64,000 nucleotides of DNA, taken from a marine bacterium B5-7. Lineage in GTDB: Bacteria; Pseudomonadota; Gammaproteobacteria; BQJM01. A program made the translations under genes and the position numbers. The stretch is from contig BQJM01000003.1 in the NCBI GenBank assembly GCA_021604705.1, forward strand, positions 24,663 through 88,662, given 5' to 3'. Below the pieces are notes generated by a model that had not been told where the DNA came from, searched no databases, and worked only from the letters and a program-made list of their open reading frames with translations. Positions 30,545 through 38,706 of this stretch are shown in pieces. Numbering within the stretch: position 1 is the stretch's first letter; each line of letters opens with the position of its first letter.

Positions 30545-32068
30545 CTATTTGTAGATTTGTTGCATTTCCTCCAAAATCAGGTGCGCAAACAATGTAATAT
30601 CGCCATCAACAGATGCTCGCTCTAATGCTTGAAGATATCTTTCTCTATTACCAACCTGAACGATTGTCCAAGGATAACCCTGCGACACCAGCAATGCATT
30701 CATCATGAAGCGTGCCATGCGACCATTTCCATCCATGTATGGGTGAATAAAGCCAACCAACCAGTGGATGAGAATTGCTTTCACAATACCGCTTTCTTCT
30801 TTTTCAAGACAATTGAATAATGTGCCTATGCAATCTCTTACTGCAGTATAAGGTGGTGGCACATGCGTCGCACCACGAAGATAAACAGGATGTTGGCGAA
30901 AGCCGGCCAACTGTTCCGCGCTTAAAATACCTGCTGTTACTGATGGAGAAAACAATGCCAAATACCAACGTGGATAATCTTTCTGGAGTATCACTACAGC
31001 ATCCTTGACAGTCAATATATCACCCACGCTAGATTTAACAGCTTGAAAGGCTTCAAAATATCCTTTTGCAGCCATCGCATTGCGTTGTTCCCAATCTTTC
31101 GTATTTTCATCTGGCCTCCATTTTCCTGTTGCAATTTTTTCAATTAATTCTTCTGTTACCTGATATCCTTCAATGGATAATGAGTGATAGGCATCATACT
31201 TATACTTATCTTCCATTTCTTTAAACAACGTTTTCTTATCTTTTACTTTTCTCTGTTCTTTGGAAAATACACCAGCAACAACTTCTCTCGTGTTAGCCCA
31301 TAATGTTTCTATGCGTGCAGAATAAGGTGATTTGAACACAGGAAAACTCGGAATACTTATTTCTTTTTTAAAAGGATTCTCTTCTTTTAATGTAAATCCA
31401 GCAGCTTCCATCGACTGATGGATCATATCCGCCACACTATCGTTTCCTATATGCCGCAATCCACCTACAATTCTCTCTGCAGAAGAAACCATGCCATGCT
31501 TCAGCAATGGAATAAGAATCTTATCTGCCGACTCCAACAAGATTAAAGCGATTATTGTATCTTGCGTTTGGTTAGAAAAAAAATTCCGTTGAACTTTACA
31601 AAAAGCATATTCAAATGGAAGTACGTTCAATCGATTTTTTTTCTCAATATCACTTGGGAAATTGTTCTCTTCTTGATAAAGAAGAAGTGAATGCCCATGG
31701 GGCAATGAAAGCAATGAACCACCACCAGATTTAACCATGACCGTTACTTGCTTTGGTAAAAAGTTTTTTCCCAGGTGAATATCCATAGACGCTTGTGCAG
31801 AAAGACAATATGCCTCTCCAAAACGATCCTCAAGATACAACTGAAAAAAATCCCAATAACTGGCGTACCACATGGTTGTCTCACCCGGATCGGTATGTGG
31901 CCTACATAACATATACCAGCCATTCACAATCTTCTGCAATGCGTCCGCTTTAAGTAGCCGCTCTCTGTCAACACGCCTTAAGTCACCTGAACGAATAATG
32001 TTATATCGTGCTAACTGTTTTGCTTGCTTTAAAGATTCTGCTAACAGTGCGTGAAAAGGCTTGGCCAT
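30545..32068 (-). CDS. AbiEi-like wHTH / Fic fusion protein
   Basis: 507 residues. Residues 1-60 form a winged-helix segment like type IV antitoxin AbiEi (NIIRSGDLRRVDRERLLKADAL, then GWYMLCRP), followed by an AbiEi-like middle region. The C-terminal 250 residues are a Fic domain with an intact active-site loop HPYMDGNGRMAR from His442 to Arg450, so AMP transfer to a target hydroxyl is expected. The inhibitory S-x-x-x-E-G motif is present in cis at Ser296-Glu300-Gly301, the class II arrangement. ATG 32068 has GGAG six bases upstream (a neighbouring ATG at 32071 is also possible). Four 15-bp iterons lie just upstream of the gene and are plausible binding sites for its own N-terminal domain. 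Confidence 0.85.
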   Translation of the reverse strand: MAKPFHALLAESLKQAKQLARYNIIRSGDLRRVDRERLLKADALQKIVNGWYMLCRPHTDPGETTMWYASYWDFFQLYLEDRFGEAYCLSAQASMDIHLGKNFLPKQVTVMVKSGGGSLLSLPHGHSLLLYQEENNFPSDIEKKNRLNVLPFEYAFCKVQRNFFSNQTQDTIIALILLESADKILIPLLKHGMVSSAERIVGGLRHIGNDSVADMIHQSMEAAGFTLKEENPFKKEISIPSFPVFKSPYSARIETLWANTREVVAGVFSKEQRKVKDKKTLFKEMEDKYKYDAYHSLSIEGYQVTEELIEKIATGKWRPDENTKDWEQRNAMAAKGYFEAFQAVKSSVGDILTVKDAVVILQKDYPRWYLALFSPSVTAGILSAEQLAGFRQHPVYLRGATHVPPPYTAVRDCIGTLFNCLEKEESGIVKAILIHWLVGFIHPYMDGNGRMARFMMNALLVSQGYPWTIVQVGNRERYLQALERASVDGDITLFAHLILEEMQQIYK

Positions 32069-32094
32069 CATCTGCTCCCACATGAAAAAACATT

Positions 32095-32180
32095 TACTAT
32101 GTTTTTATGCAATAATATACTATGTTTTTATGCTTTTCAATTACTATGTTTTTATGTATGTGAATTACTATGTTTTTTTG
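32095..32180 (-). promoter_or_regulatory. Four iterons upstream of the AbiEi-Fic gene
   Basis: TACTATGTTTTTATG occurs at 32095, 32118 and 32142, and TACTATGTTTTTTTG at 32166, so the starts are 23, 24 and 24 bp apart. The array begins 26 bp before the Fic start codon and covers the expected promoter. The spacers (8-9 bp) are AT-rich and unlike each other. The best reading is an autoregulatory operator; AbiEi antitoxins are known to bind repeated sites in their own promoters. Confidence 0.75.
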
Positions 32181-32483
32181 CAATCTAACACCCAGCATTC
32201 ACGGTTCGCGAACAGTGAACATGCCGGAACAGATCAAAAGAATCAAAAGGAGGTAGGAAATACCCTATGTCGACCCTAAACATACATTCTAAATTCATGA
32301 ATCATGAATCTTGAATTTTTCTTGTCACATTTAGTTTGTTTTTCTGTATACAGCGCGCACATCAAGGACCGGCTATAGCACCTCTGCAGCCTTGTGTGGC
32401 TGTGGCTTTAAAATGGGATAATGACCCTGTCAGATCTTATTAGAATAGGCAGCTTACTCAACCACACCGACAGTTGGGTATAA
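32181..32483. other. Intergenic stretch without a gene
   Basis: About 300 bp. It contains a perfect 10-bp palindrome GTTCGCGAAC (32204-32213) inside an imperfect longer one, and a short repetitive ATTCATGAAT/CATGAATC stretch at about 32293-32316. I see no convincing reading frame, RNA gene or terminator. Confidence 0.5.
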
Positions 32484-32830
32484 CTAAGCTGCCGCTGCTC
32501 GAAGTTGTTGTTGCTGTTGATTGCGTGCTTCAGGGCGGGGAATGAGCGGATAAAATATCCCCATCGTCATATAACCCGCGGTAAATGATGCCGTTAAAAT
32601 TTGAGTCGATTCAGATGGTTCGATTCAGATGGTTCGATACAGAGCGCAAGATGGCGTACACCAAAAAGCAATCCCGTGATGAGTAGATGTTCTCTGTTTT
32701 GCGCAGCAAGATTCTCTGACAAAAGTCCCCGGGCTAAGAGGGCGCTGATAACACCAAGCACTAATCCTGTACCAACCAAGGGGAGTCGCGTCATGGGCGT
32801 CATCTCGCTGGGGTTCATGTTACCTTGCAT
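32484..32830 (-). pseudogene. Small membrane protein gene broken by a 14-bp tandem duplication
   Basis: The gene starts at 32830 with an excellent AAGGAG site and reads MQGNMNPSEMTPMTRLPLVG into a first membrane helix (GLVLGVISALLARGLL) and a second (HLLITGLLFGVRHLAL). The present frame ends at 32594 after 78 codons. Removing one copy of the tandem 14-mer at 32608-32635 restores a 110-residue frame with a third helix (ASFTAGYMTMGIFYPLIP) and a Q-rich tail ending at 32484. The intact family is not one I recognise. A sequencing error is unlikely, since a perfect duplicate of 14 bp is needed. Confidence 0.7.
32608..32635. repeat. 14-bp perfect tandem duplication causing a frameshift
   Basis: GATTCAGATGGTTC is repeated twice without spacer inside the small membrane protein gene. 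Fourteen bases shift the frame by two; deletion of one copy would repair it. It could therefore switch by slipped-strand repair. Confidence 0.9.
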
Positions 32831-33017
32831 GCCTAGTCTCCTTCTTTGAAGTATTGCTCTGTTCCATCACAGTCTAACTCAGCAATATTAAGGGAATATT
32901 ATTGACGTGATTTTTTTAGCCAAGAATTGATAATAAGCACTATTTTTTCTGCGCTCAGATTGTGCTTACATTTGGCTTTTTTAGGGGCTGAGTACGAAGG
33001 ACATAATTGAACAGGGA

Positions 33018-33149
33018 CTCTCGTGTATAGATTTGGGTTAGATTTGAATTTTCTTGGGGGAATTTGCGAAGGAGTGTATATAGGCAATACATGACTGCTG
33101 CAGATTCCCCCAAGAAAATTCAAAGATGAGCCGAAGCTATTCACGAGAG
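33018..33149. repeat. Long nested inverted repeat just downstream of the tRNA
   Basis: Perfect 21-bp arms at 33043-33063 and 33104-33124 (core TTCTTGGGGGAAT) with a 40-bp loop, nested inside 8-bp outer arms CTCTCGTG at 33018-33025 and 33142-33149. It begins 3 bp past the 3' end of the CAU tRNA. It has the size and form of a small MITE-like element or a processed RNA; there is no T-run for a terminator at the base. An 81-codon frame across it is not credible as a gene. Confidence 0.6.
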
Positions 33150-33151
33150 AA

Positions 33152-33225
33152 TGGGCCCACTAGGACTTGAACCTAGGACCAAAGGATTATGAGTCCTCTG
33201 CTCTAACCAACTGAGCTATAGGCCC
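33152..33225 (-). tRNA. tRNA with CAU anticodon (elongator Met or lysidine-modified Ile2)
   Basis: The 74-nt sequence folds as a cloverleaf. The acceptor GGGCCTA pairs with TGGGCCC before discriminator A. The D arm is AGCTCAGTTGGTTAGAGCA, the anticodon loop has CTCATAA, and the T arm contains GGTTCAAGTCC. The CCA end is not encoded. The GGGCC acceptor and the GGTTCAAG T loop resemble Ile2 tRNAs, where CAU is modified by TilS, but elongator tRNA-Met cannot be excluded by eye. Confidence 0.93.
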
Positions 33226-33403
33226 GCACATTACTCGTTTCTTTCACTTTACCTCTGCTCCTTTTTCCACTTCGCTATCCCGCTTCGTGGAAAAAGCCAG
33301 CCCTACGGCTTCCTGCCTGCGGGCGTTCGCCGGGAAAAAGCTATCGCTTTTCCTTAATCCGACTCACCCAACTGAGCTATAGGCCCGCACATTACTCGTT
33401 TCT
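33207..33403. repeat. 36-bp direct repeat carrying the tRNA 5' part, 161 bp apart
   Basis: The 36 bp at 33207-33242 (the first 19 bases of the tRNA plus 17 bp upstream flank) recur exactly at 33368-33403. The 125 bp between them include two small hairpins (TTCCACTTCGC...GTGGAA and AAAAGCTATCGCTTTT). The second copy lacks the rest of the tRNA. It may mark an excised integrative element, or a decayed tandem tRNA duplication. Confidence 0.7.
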
Positions 33404-33568
33404 ACTAACTCTACCAGCCACGAGTACTAACAAGCCCTGAATCCTATCCAAAACCTACAAGCTTGTCAAAAAAGCTCTCAGCTTCTTCCAGAACGCTATG
33501 ACAAAGAATTTTTTGCTGTTGTGCTGGTGCTAGCATATGGAAGGGCGTTGCTACCCCTCAGATCAGCA

Positions 33569-36523
33569 CTAATTGCCCGGCCGTGGTGTGTGTTTACCTT
33601 CCTTAGAAGCAGCTAAGTCCTCTACAGCTTGTGAAATGCACGCTGCTATTTTTGTATACCCATGCTCTTCCGCATACTGCAGCGCAGTTTTTCCTTCATT
33701 ATCTTCCAATGCACTGTCACCAAGTAAGATCTCACGTGCTTCTTTGTTGGCGAACAAGACCTGCACTACCTCAGGCGCCTCCATCTCAGTATTCCCTCTG
33801 GTGGCTGCCCTATGTAATGCGGTTCGTCCTTTTTTATCTTTCAATCTATCTTTATGAAGCAATGCCTTACGCGCGTACGCATTGGTGAGCAACATGTTTA
33901 CTGTTGGAGCACACCCATCGGCCGCTGCAACATGCAAAGCGGTTTGTCCATCGTTATCTTGTAATTTATTTTCGCGGAATAGTAGCTCGCGCGCAGGTAT
34001 GTTGGTCAATAAAAATTTCATTGATTGAGGATGTCCTACGGCTGCTGCATGGTGCAAAGCGGTCTTTCCTTCATTGTCTGTCAAGGCATCCCCTCCCAGT
34101 AAGAGGTCACGCGCACCTTCATGCGCCAACAAGATCTTGACTAAATCCGCATACCCATACTTCGCGGCACAACTGAGAGGCGTTCGCCCAGCACTATCTT
34201 TCAAGCCATACTGAGCAAGCAAGATTTCTAGCGCACCTTTGTCGTCTAGAAGAACCTTAACGATATCAACATTCTTTGTTATAACGGCAGAATGCAAAGC
34301 AGTCCCCTGAGCGTTACACTGTAATGCATCTCTTCTAAGCAACACATCTCGACTGCGTTTGTTGGCAAGCAACGCTTTCACTGCCCCTAGATACCCTTGG
34401 CTCACTGCCAAATGCAAAGCAGTTCTTCCAAGTTTATCTTTCAAGGCATCATTGTCGAATAAACGCACATGCATTCCTTCATTGCCTAGCAAAATATTAA
34501 TGGCATCAGCTTGTCCATGAAAAGCAGCATAGTGCAAGGCCGTTTGATTCTGAGGGCCTCGTCGCAATATAGCGTCGCTAAAGAAAATTTCATCTATATG
34601 CCAACTATCTAACAACGCTTGTAGACATCGGTTAGCTCCCAGCGCTGCAGCCATATGAATCAAAGCGGGATACTGCCGCATACCACCTGTCTTTTGTATC
34701 CCCTCCCTCAAGGCTTCCGGCTGGTCGGTCAGCAAAGCCCAATGAAACAGTCGGGTACCAAAATCGTCCCCCAAAGACCTACTTATACGGTCAGGCAATG
34801 CCAAATTTGCTTCTGAGTGTTGCCATACTACACTAGCATCCCGGCGGGAAGAATCACCAAAAACCTCTTGCGCGAATGTAAAAACAATGGTTAGAAACTC
34901 ATTTAAGTCTAATCGGCGTACTGCCTCTAACAAAGCCATATCATGGCTAAAGTATCGCAAGCAGGCTTTAGCAGTGGGTTGTTCCTTTGTCGGATTAGGC
35001 TGTATAGATAACACAGTGCCTGCAGACAAGGTATTTTGCGCAGTATGCTGGATAACCTTTTCTAAGTGCGCCAAGGTACACTTAAGTATTCTTTTATTAG
35101 TGCCGACTATAACCTGAATCCAGCCATACTGAATACTTGACCAAATAGCTACTTGCACAGCATTTTCTAGCAATAGCGCCTGCTTGTATGCAAGATGCCA
35201 TTGGACTTCATCTGTTTCACTGAACACCTTAGCACTACTGTCCTCACTAGTATTCGATGACGGTAATGCTGAGCCGCTCTGTTGTATATAGCGCATCTGT
35301 AAAGTCACAGATTTCAATGCACTGAGGCTCTTAGGGCTATTTAAATGATGACAAAAGAAAACTGAATAATGTTGACGAAAAACATTGCGCCATAAAGTGC
35401 TCTCTTGAGCAATTTCCTTAAATTTTTTGCAGACCGAGCACAGGATTAGATACTGTTGCAACACCGCATATTTTGGGGTTAGCTGCAAAAGGCATAGGAA
35501 AATAGATACCAGCAATTCCGCTGGTAGAGAGGACAAGTAGTCGTGGGGTTGTTCACTCGCTTGTATTGCACCATCAGAGATCCGCGCTATCTCTTTATTG
35601 TTCTTTGACATGGCTGCAACGACCATAGCCCGTGAAATGCAAGCTGCTACTTCTATATCCCCTCTATCTTCCGCGTACTGCAGAGCGGTTATTCCATCAC
35701 CATCCTCCAATGCATTGTCACTCAGTACAGCCGCGCACACGTCTTCATTAGCGAGTAAGGCCGTAACTATTTCGGTATCTCCGTTTTTCACTGCACAATG
35801 CAGAGCAGTTTCTCCAAACTTATTCTTCAATGCGTTTTCGCTGAGTAAGGCGTTACACACATCGTCATAAGAAAGCAACACGGCCACCACCTCCGCATGT
35901 CCTTCTTCTACTGCCAAATGCAGCACGGCTCGTTCAAATTGATCTTTCAATCCAGCGTTGCTTAGCAAGACAATGCGCGCCTCTTCGTAAGCAAGTAAGG
36001 CCTTTACCGATTCAACATGTCCTTCTTTCACTGCACAATGCAGAGCAGTTTTTCCAAACTTATTCTTCAATGCGTTTTCGCTGAGTAAGGCGTTACGGGC
36101 ATCTTTATGGGCTAATAAAGCCGTGACTGCTTCGGCATCTTCGTTTTCCGCAGCACAATGCAGAGCAGTGTCTCCATCATCATTCTTCAAAGCATGCTCA
36201 CTAAGCAATGCTTGGCACACGCATTCGCTGGCAAGTAATGCGTTTATTATCCTTAGCTCTCCTATGGCTGCAGCATAATGCAGCGCAGTTAATCCTCCAC
36301 TATCTTTCAATACCTCATCCCTAAGCAACGTTTGACACACACGTTCGTTGGCGAGCAATAATTTTATAAGTTCGAAATCACTTTGAGCTGCCGCATAATG
36401 CAGCGCACTTAATCCCTGCACATCTTTCAAATCATCATCAGACATCTGGCATAGCAATAGTTCGTATGCAATAAGCCACTGCTCTATATCTGTATCGGTT
36501 TGTGGAGGATCGTCATTAAGCAT
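33569..36523 (-). CDS. Ankyrin repeat / F-box / ankyrin repeat protein, probable secreted effector
   Basis: 984 residues. Seven ankyrin-type repeats come first (about 40-300; for example GLTALHYAAAIGELRIINALLA), then an F-box at about 328-385 (YLSSLPAELLVSIFLCLL, later LCSVCKKFKEIAQESTLWRNVF), a linker to about 620, and nine more repeats. Repeat units average 38-39 residues with a conserved spacer (LLxxxALKDxxGxTALH). Both halves end in a similar module (ALQYAEDRGDIEVAACISRA, ALQYAEEHGYTKIAACISQA), suggesting duplication. F-boxes recruit eukaryotic SCF ubiquitin ligases through Skp1; bacterial F-box/Ank proteins such as Legionella AnkB are type IV effectors. Secretion is inferred. ATG 36523 has AGGA upstream; earlier in-frame starts are TTG. 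Confidence 0.88.
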   Translation of the reverse strand: MLNDDPPQTDTDIEQWLIAYELLLCQMSDDDLKDVQGLSALHYAAAQSDFELIKLLLANERVCQTLLRDEVLKDSGGLTALHYAAAIGELRIINALLASECVCQALLSEHALKNDDGDTALHCAAENEDAEAVTALLAHKDARNALLSENALKNKFGKTALHCAVKEGHVESVKALLAYEEARIVLLSNAGLKDQFERAVLHLAVEEGHAEVVAVLLSYDDVCNALLSENALKNKFGETALHCAVKNGDTEIVTALLANEDVCAAVLSDNALEDGDGITALQYAEDRGDIEVAACISRAMVVAAMSKNNKEIARISDGAIQASEQPHDYLSSLPAELLVSIFLCLLQLTPKYAVLQQYLILCSVCKKFKEIAQESTLWRNVFRQHYSVFFCHHLNSPKSLSALKSVTLQMRYIQQSGSALPSSNTSEDSSAKVFSETDEVQWHLAYKQALLLENAVQVAIWSSIQYGWIQVIVGTNKRILKCTLAHLEKVIQHTAQNTLSAGTVLSIQPNPTKEQPTAKACLRYFSHDMALLEAVRRLDLNEFLTIVFTFAQEVFGDSSRRDASVVWQHSEANLALPDRISRSLGDDFGTRLFHWALLTDQPEALREGIQKTGGMRQYPALIHMAAALGANRCLQALLDSWHIDEIFFSDAILRRGPQNQTALHYAAFHGQADAINILLGNEGMHVRLFDNDALKDKLGRTALHLAVSQGYLGAVKALLANKRSRDVLLRRDALQCNAQGTALHSAVITKNVDIVKVLLDDKGALEILLAQYGLKDSAGRTPLSCAAKYGYADLVKILLAHEGARDLLLGGDALTDNEGKTALHHAAAVGHPQSMKFLLTNIPARELLFRENKLQDNDGQTALHVAAADGCAPTVNMLLTNAYARKALLHKDRLKDKKGRTALHRAATRGNTEMEAPEVVQVLFANKEAREILLGDSALEDNEGKTALQYAEEHGYTKIAACISQAVEDLAASKEGKHTPRPGN

Positions 36524-36805
36524 CAGCAATTCCTGGCCGTATGATTATTATTGCGAAACAGTACTCTAACAGAAAGAAATCGGCTTAACCAAGCATGCCA
36601 CAGGGCATATTTGGCCAGAGATTTTCCGTGACTGTACATGTTGTGGGTAACTCTCTCAGGCCCCCACAAAGTTGTCAAAAAAGCCTGCGCTCTATTTTGA
36701 TAAAAAAAACTCTTTGTCAACGCCAACCATCTTTCGCTATATAAACCACCTATCTACTAGACTACAATGAGCACATCTCTAACAAATCAAGTAAGGGACA
36801 AGCGC

Positions 36806-37468
36806 ATGAGACCACTATCATTACTATTCCAACAAATTCGTCACCATAGCCACACAGCACTGAAACCACTATCCTATTTTTTTGTTGATACCAATGTGAT
36901 CATCGGCTATCGGTTGGAACAATATCAAGGAATACGAGATTTTATTGAAGATCCTAGCCACAAATTTTTTTATACGGAAACGGTGTTAAAGGAATTACAA
37001 ACAAAAAAGAATCGCTTCCCTGAGGCCGACCCAGACAAACTTTCATCCCCCCTATTTCACTACATAACTAGTAAGATATCGCCTTTACATATGCAAAAAT
37101 CTATTGCGTTATTGCATAAACTCTGGCTCGATGAATTCTCTGGCGAAGAATTCGCTGCGCAAAGGGGATTTCAACTCTCAGAAAAACAATTGTTAACATT
37201 TAACAACGATCTACGCATCGTATTTGAAGCAGGTTTCACTTGCCATGCTGCCGACGTCTTACCACCCGATGACTTTAGGACCCCCCCTCTGCTAACCAAT
37301 AACATGCGATTACTGAAAAAATTTATGCTAACAAAACGTGCTGAAGAAGTCGTAGAACAAACGATCAATATGTCTGGCTTAGAACATCTAATACCAACAC
37401 AATACCTCGAAGATGCAATTGAAGCGTGGCAAGAACGCCCGGAAATTCAGAAAAAAAGTGGCATTTAG
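36806..37468 (+). CDS. PIN-like domain protein
   Basis: 220 residues. Near the N-terminus it reads SYFFVDTNVIIGYRL, the first acidic strand of PIN ribonucleases, followed by FYTETVLKELQTKK with a possible second acidic residue. Later acidic positions are less clear: LLTNNMRLLKKFML stands where a PIN domain usually has TND. It is longer than VapC toxins (about 130) and has no antitoxin gene next to it, so a toxin role is not claimed. The start at 36806 (MRPLSLLF) has AAGGGA seven bases upstream; the frame is open 13 codons further without one. Confidence 0.55.
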   Translation: MRPLSLLFQQIRHHSHTALKPLSYFFVDTNVIIGYRLEQYQGIRDFIEDPSHKFFYTETVLKELQTKKNRFPEADPDKLSSPLFHYITSKISPLHMQKSIALLHKLWLDEFSGEEFAAQRGFQLSEKQLLTFNNDLRIVFEAGFTCHAADVLPPDDFRTPPLLTNNMRLLKKFMLTKRAEEVVEQTINMSGLEHLIPTQYLEDAIEAWQERPEIQKKSGI

Positions 37469-37515
37469 CATTAATCAGCTTAAAAAAACCACCATTTGTG
37501 CTACGATAACCCACT

Positions 37516-38706
37516 ATGAGCACACTCAAGAACAAACATATCGTATTAGGCGTCACCGGCGGCATTGCAGCCTATAAAAGCGCTGAATTAGTGCGCTTAC
37601 TCATCAAAGCAGGTGCAGAAGTGCGCGTGGTGATGACAACACACGCTTGCGAGTTTATACAACCCCTGACTTTTCAAACCCTCACAAGCCATCCTGTGCA
37701 TACAGAATGCGCTGATGACGACCCCATGCGTCATATTGAGCTAGCACGCTGGGCTGACTTATTTGTTATTGCCCCCACCACAGCAAACACCTTCAGCAAA
37801 ATTGCGCAAGGCTATGCCGATGATTTGCTATCTACATTGTGCCTAGCAACCAATGCACCGATGATACTGGTGCCCGCCATGAATCAACAAATGTGGCAAC
37901 AAGCCATCATTCAAGAAAATCTACAACGTTTGCTCGACAAAAGTATCACTGTTTTAATGCCAGACAGTGGCGAACAGGCTTGCGGTGACATGGGGCCAGG
38001 TCGCATGCAAGCCCCCGAAGCAATCCTACAAACAGTGCAACAACATTTTGCAAATAAAATATTACAAAATAAAAAAATACTGATTACAGCAGGCCCTACA
38101 CGTGAATGGATCGATCCAGTCCGCTATATCAGCAATGCCAGCAGTGGGAAAATGGGCTGGGCTTTAGCAAAAGCAGCTGAACAACTTGGCGCAAGCGTTT
38201 CACTTATTATCGGCCCTAATCACTTACCTGCGCTCCCAAATGTACACACGCAACAAGTCGAAAGCGCACAAGACATGTATGATACCGTCATGACACAAGT
38301 CGATGGCTGTGATTGGTTTATCGGTGCCGCTGCTGTATCAGACTATCGGCCTGATACAACAGCACTACAAAAAATGAAGAAACAAGATCAACTCAAACTT
38401 ACATTAAACAAAGCACCAGATATTTTGCATACTGTTGCCAAGTTACCAAATCGACCGTTAACCATTGGTTTTGCACTGGAAACAGATAATGTACTATTGC
38501 ATGCGAAAGAAAAATTACGGCGCAAACAATTAGATTTCATTCTGGCAAACACGCTAGGCAGCCAACAAGGTTTTGACTCAGATTATAATGAGGTCAGCCT
38601 AATTAATAATAGCGCACAGGTCATCGACGCCTTTTCAGGCCTTAAACAACACATTGCTTACGAGATATTGCAACGCATCTATACCTATCGCAAGGAAATC
38701 GTATGA
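37516..38706 (+). CDS. coaBC: Bifunctional phosphopantothenoylcysteine decarboxylase/synthase CoaBC
   Basis: 396 residues. The N-terminal CoaC flavodomain has LGVTGGIAAYKSAELVRLL, active-site His in RHIELARWAD, and the PxMNxxMW clamp (PAMNQQMW). The C-terminal CoaB domain has TAGPTREWIDPVRYISNASSGKMGWALA and FALETDN. It converts 4'-phosphopantothenate and cysteine, with CTP, to 4'-phosphopantetheine in CoA synthesis. The stop overlaps the dapB start by 4 bp (ATGA). In many gammaproteobacteria dut follows coaBC; here dapB does. Confidence 0.96.
   Translation: MSTLKNKHIVLGVTGGIAAYKSAELVRLLIKAGAEVRVVMTTHACEFIQPLTFQTLTSHPVHTECADDDPMRHIELARWADLFVIAPTTANTFSKIAQGYADDLLSTLCLATNAPMILVPAMNQQMWQQAIIQENLQRLLDKSITVLMPDSGEQACGDMGPGRMQAPEAILQTVQQHFANKILQNKKILITAGPTREWIDPVRYISNASSGKMGWALAKAAEQLGASVSLIIGPNHLPALPNVHTQQVESAQDMYDTVMTQVDGCDWFIGAAAVSDYRPDTTALQKMKKQDQLKLTLNKAPDILHTVAKLPNRPLTIGFALETDNVLLHAKEKLRRKQLDFILANTLGSQQGFDSDYNEVSLINNSAQVIDAFSGLKQHIAYEILQRIYTYRKEIV

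Noticed and set aside
32095..32180. Regularly spaced repeats that could be a small CRISPR array
   Set aside because: Repeats are 15 bp and spacers only 8-9 bp, with no cas genes nearby; they fit operator iterons.
32899..33144. 81-codon frame across the hairpin next to the tRNA
   Set aside because: Coded mostly by the inverted repeat; no start signals.
33244..33367. Family H or P element between the tRNA repeats
   Set aside because: It has small hairpins, but neither the H core nor the CCCGG stem of P.
33362..33403. Second tRNA gene
   Set aside because: Only the 5' 19 bases of the tRNA are present; the anticodon and T arms are missing.
36523..36726. 67-codon minus-strand frame before the Ank/F-box gene
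   Set aside because: No ribosome binding site, odd composition, no relation to a known family.
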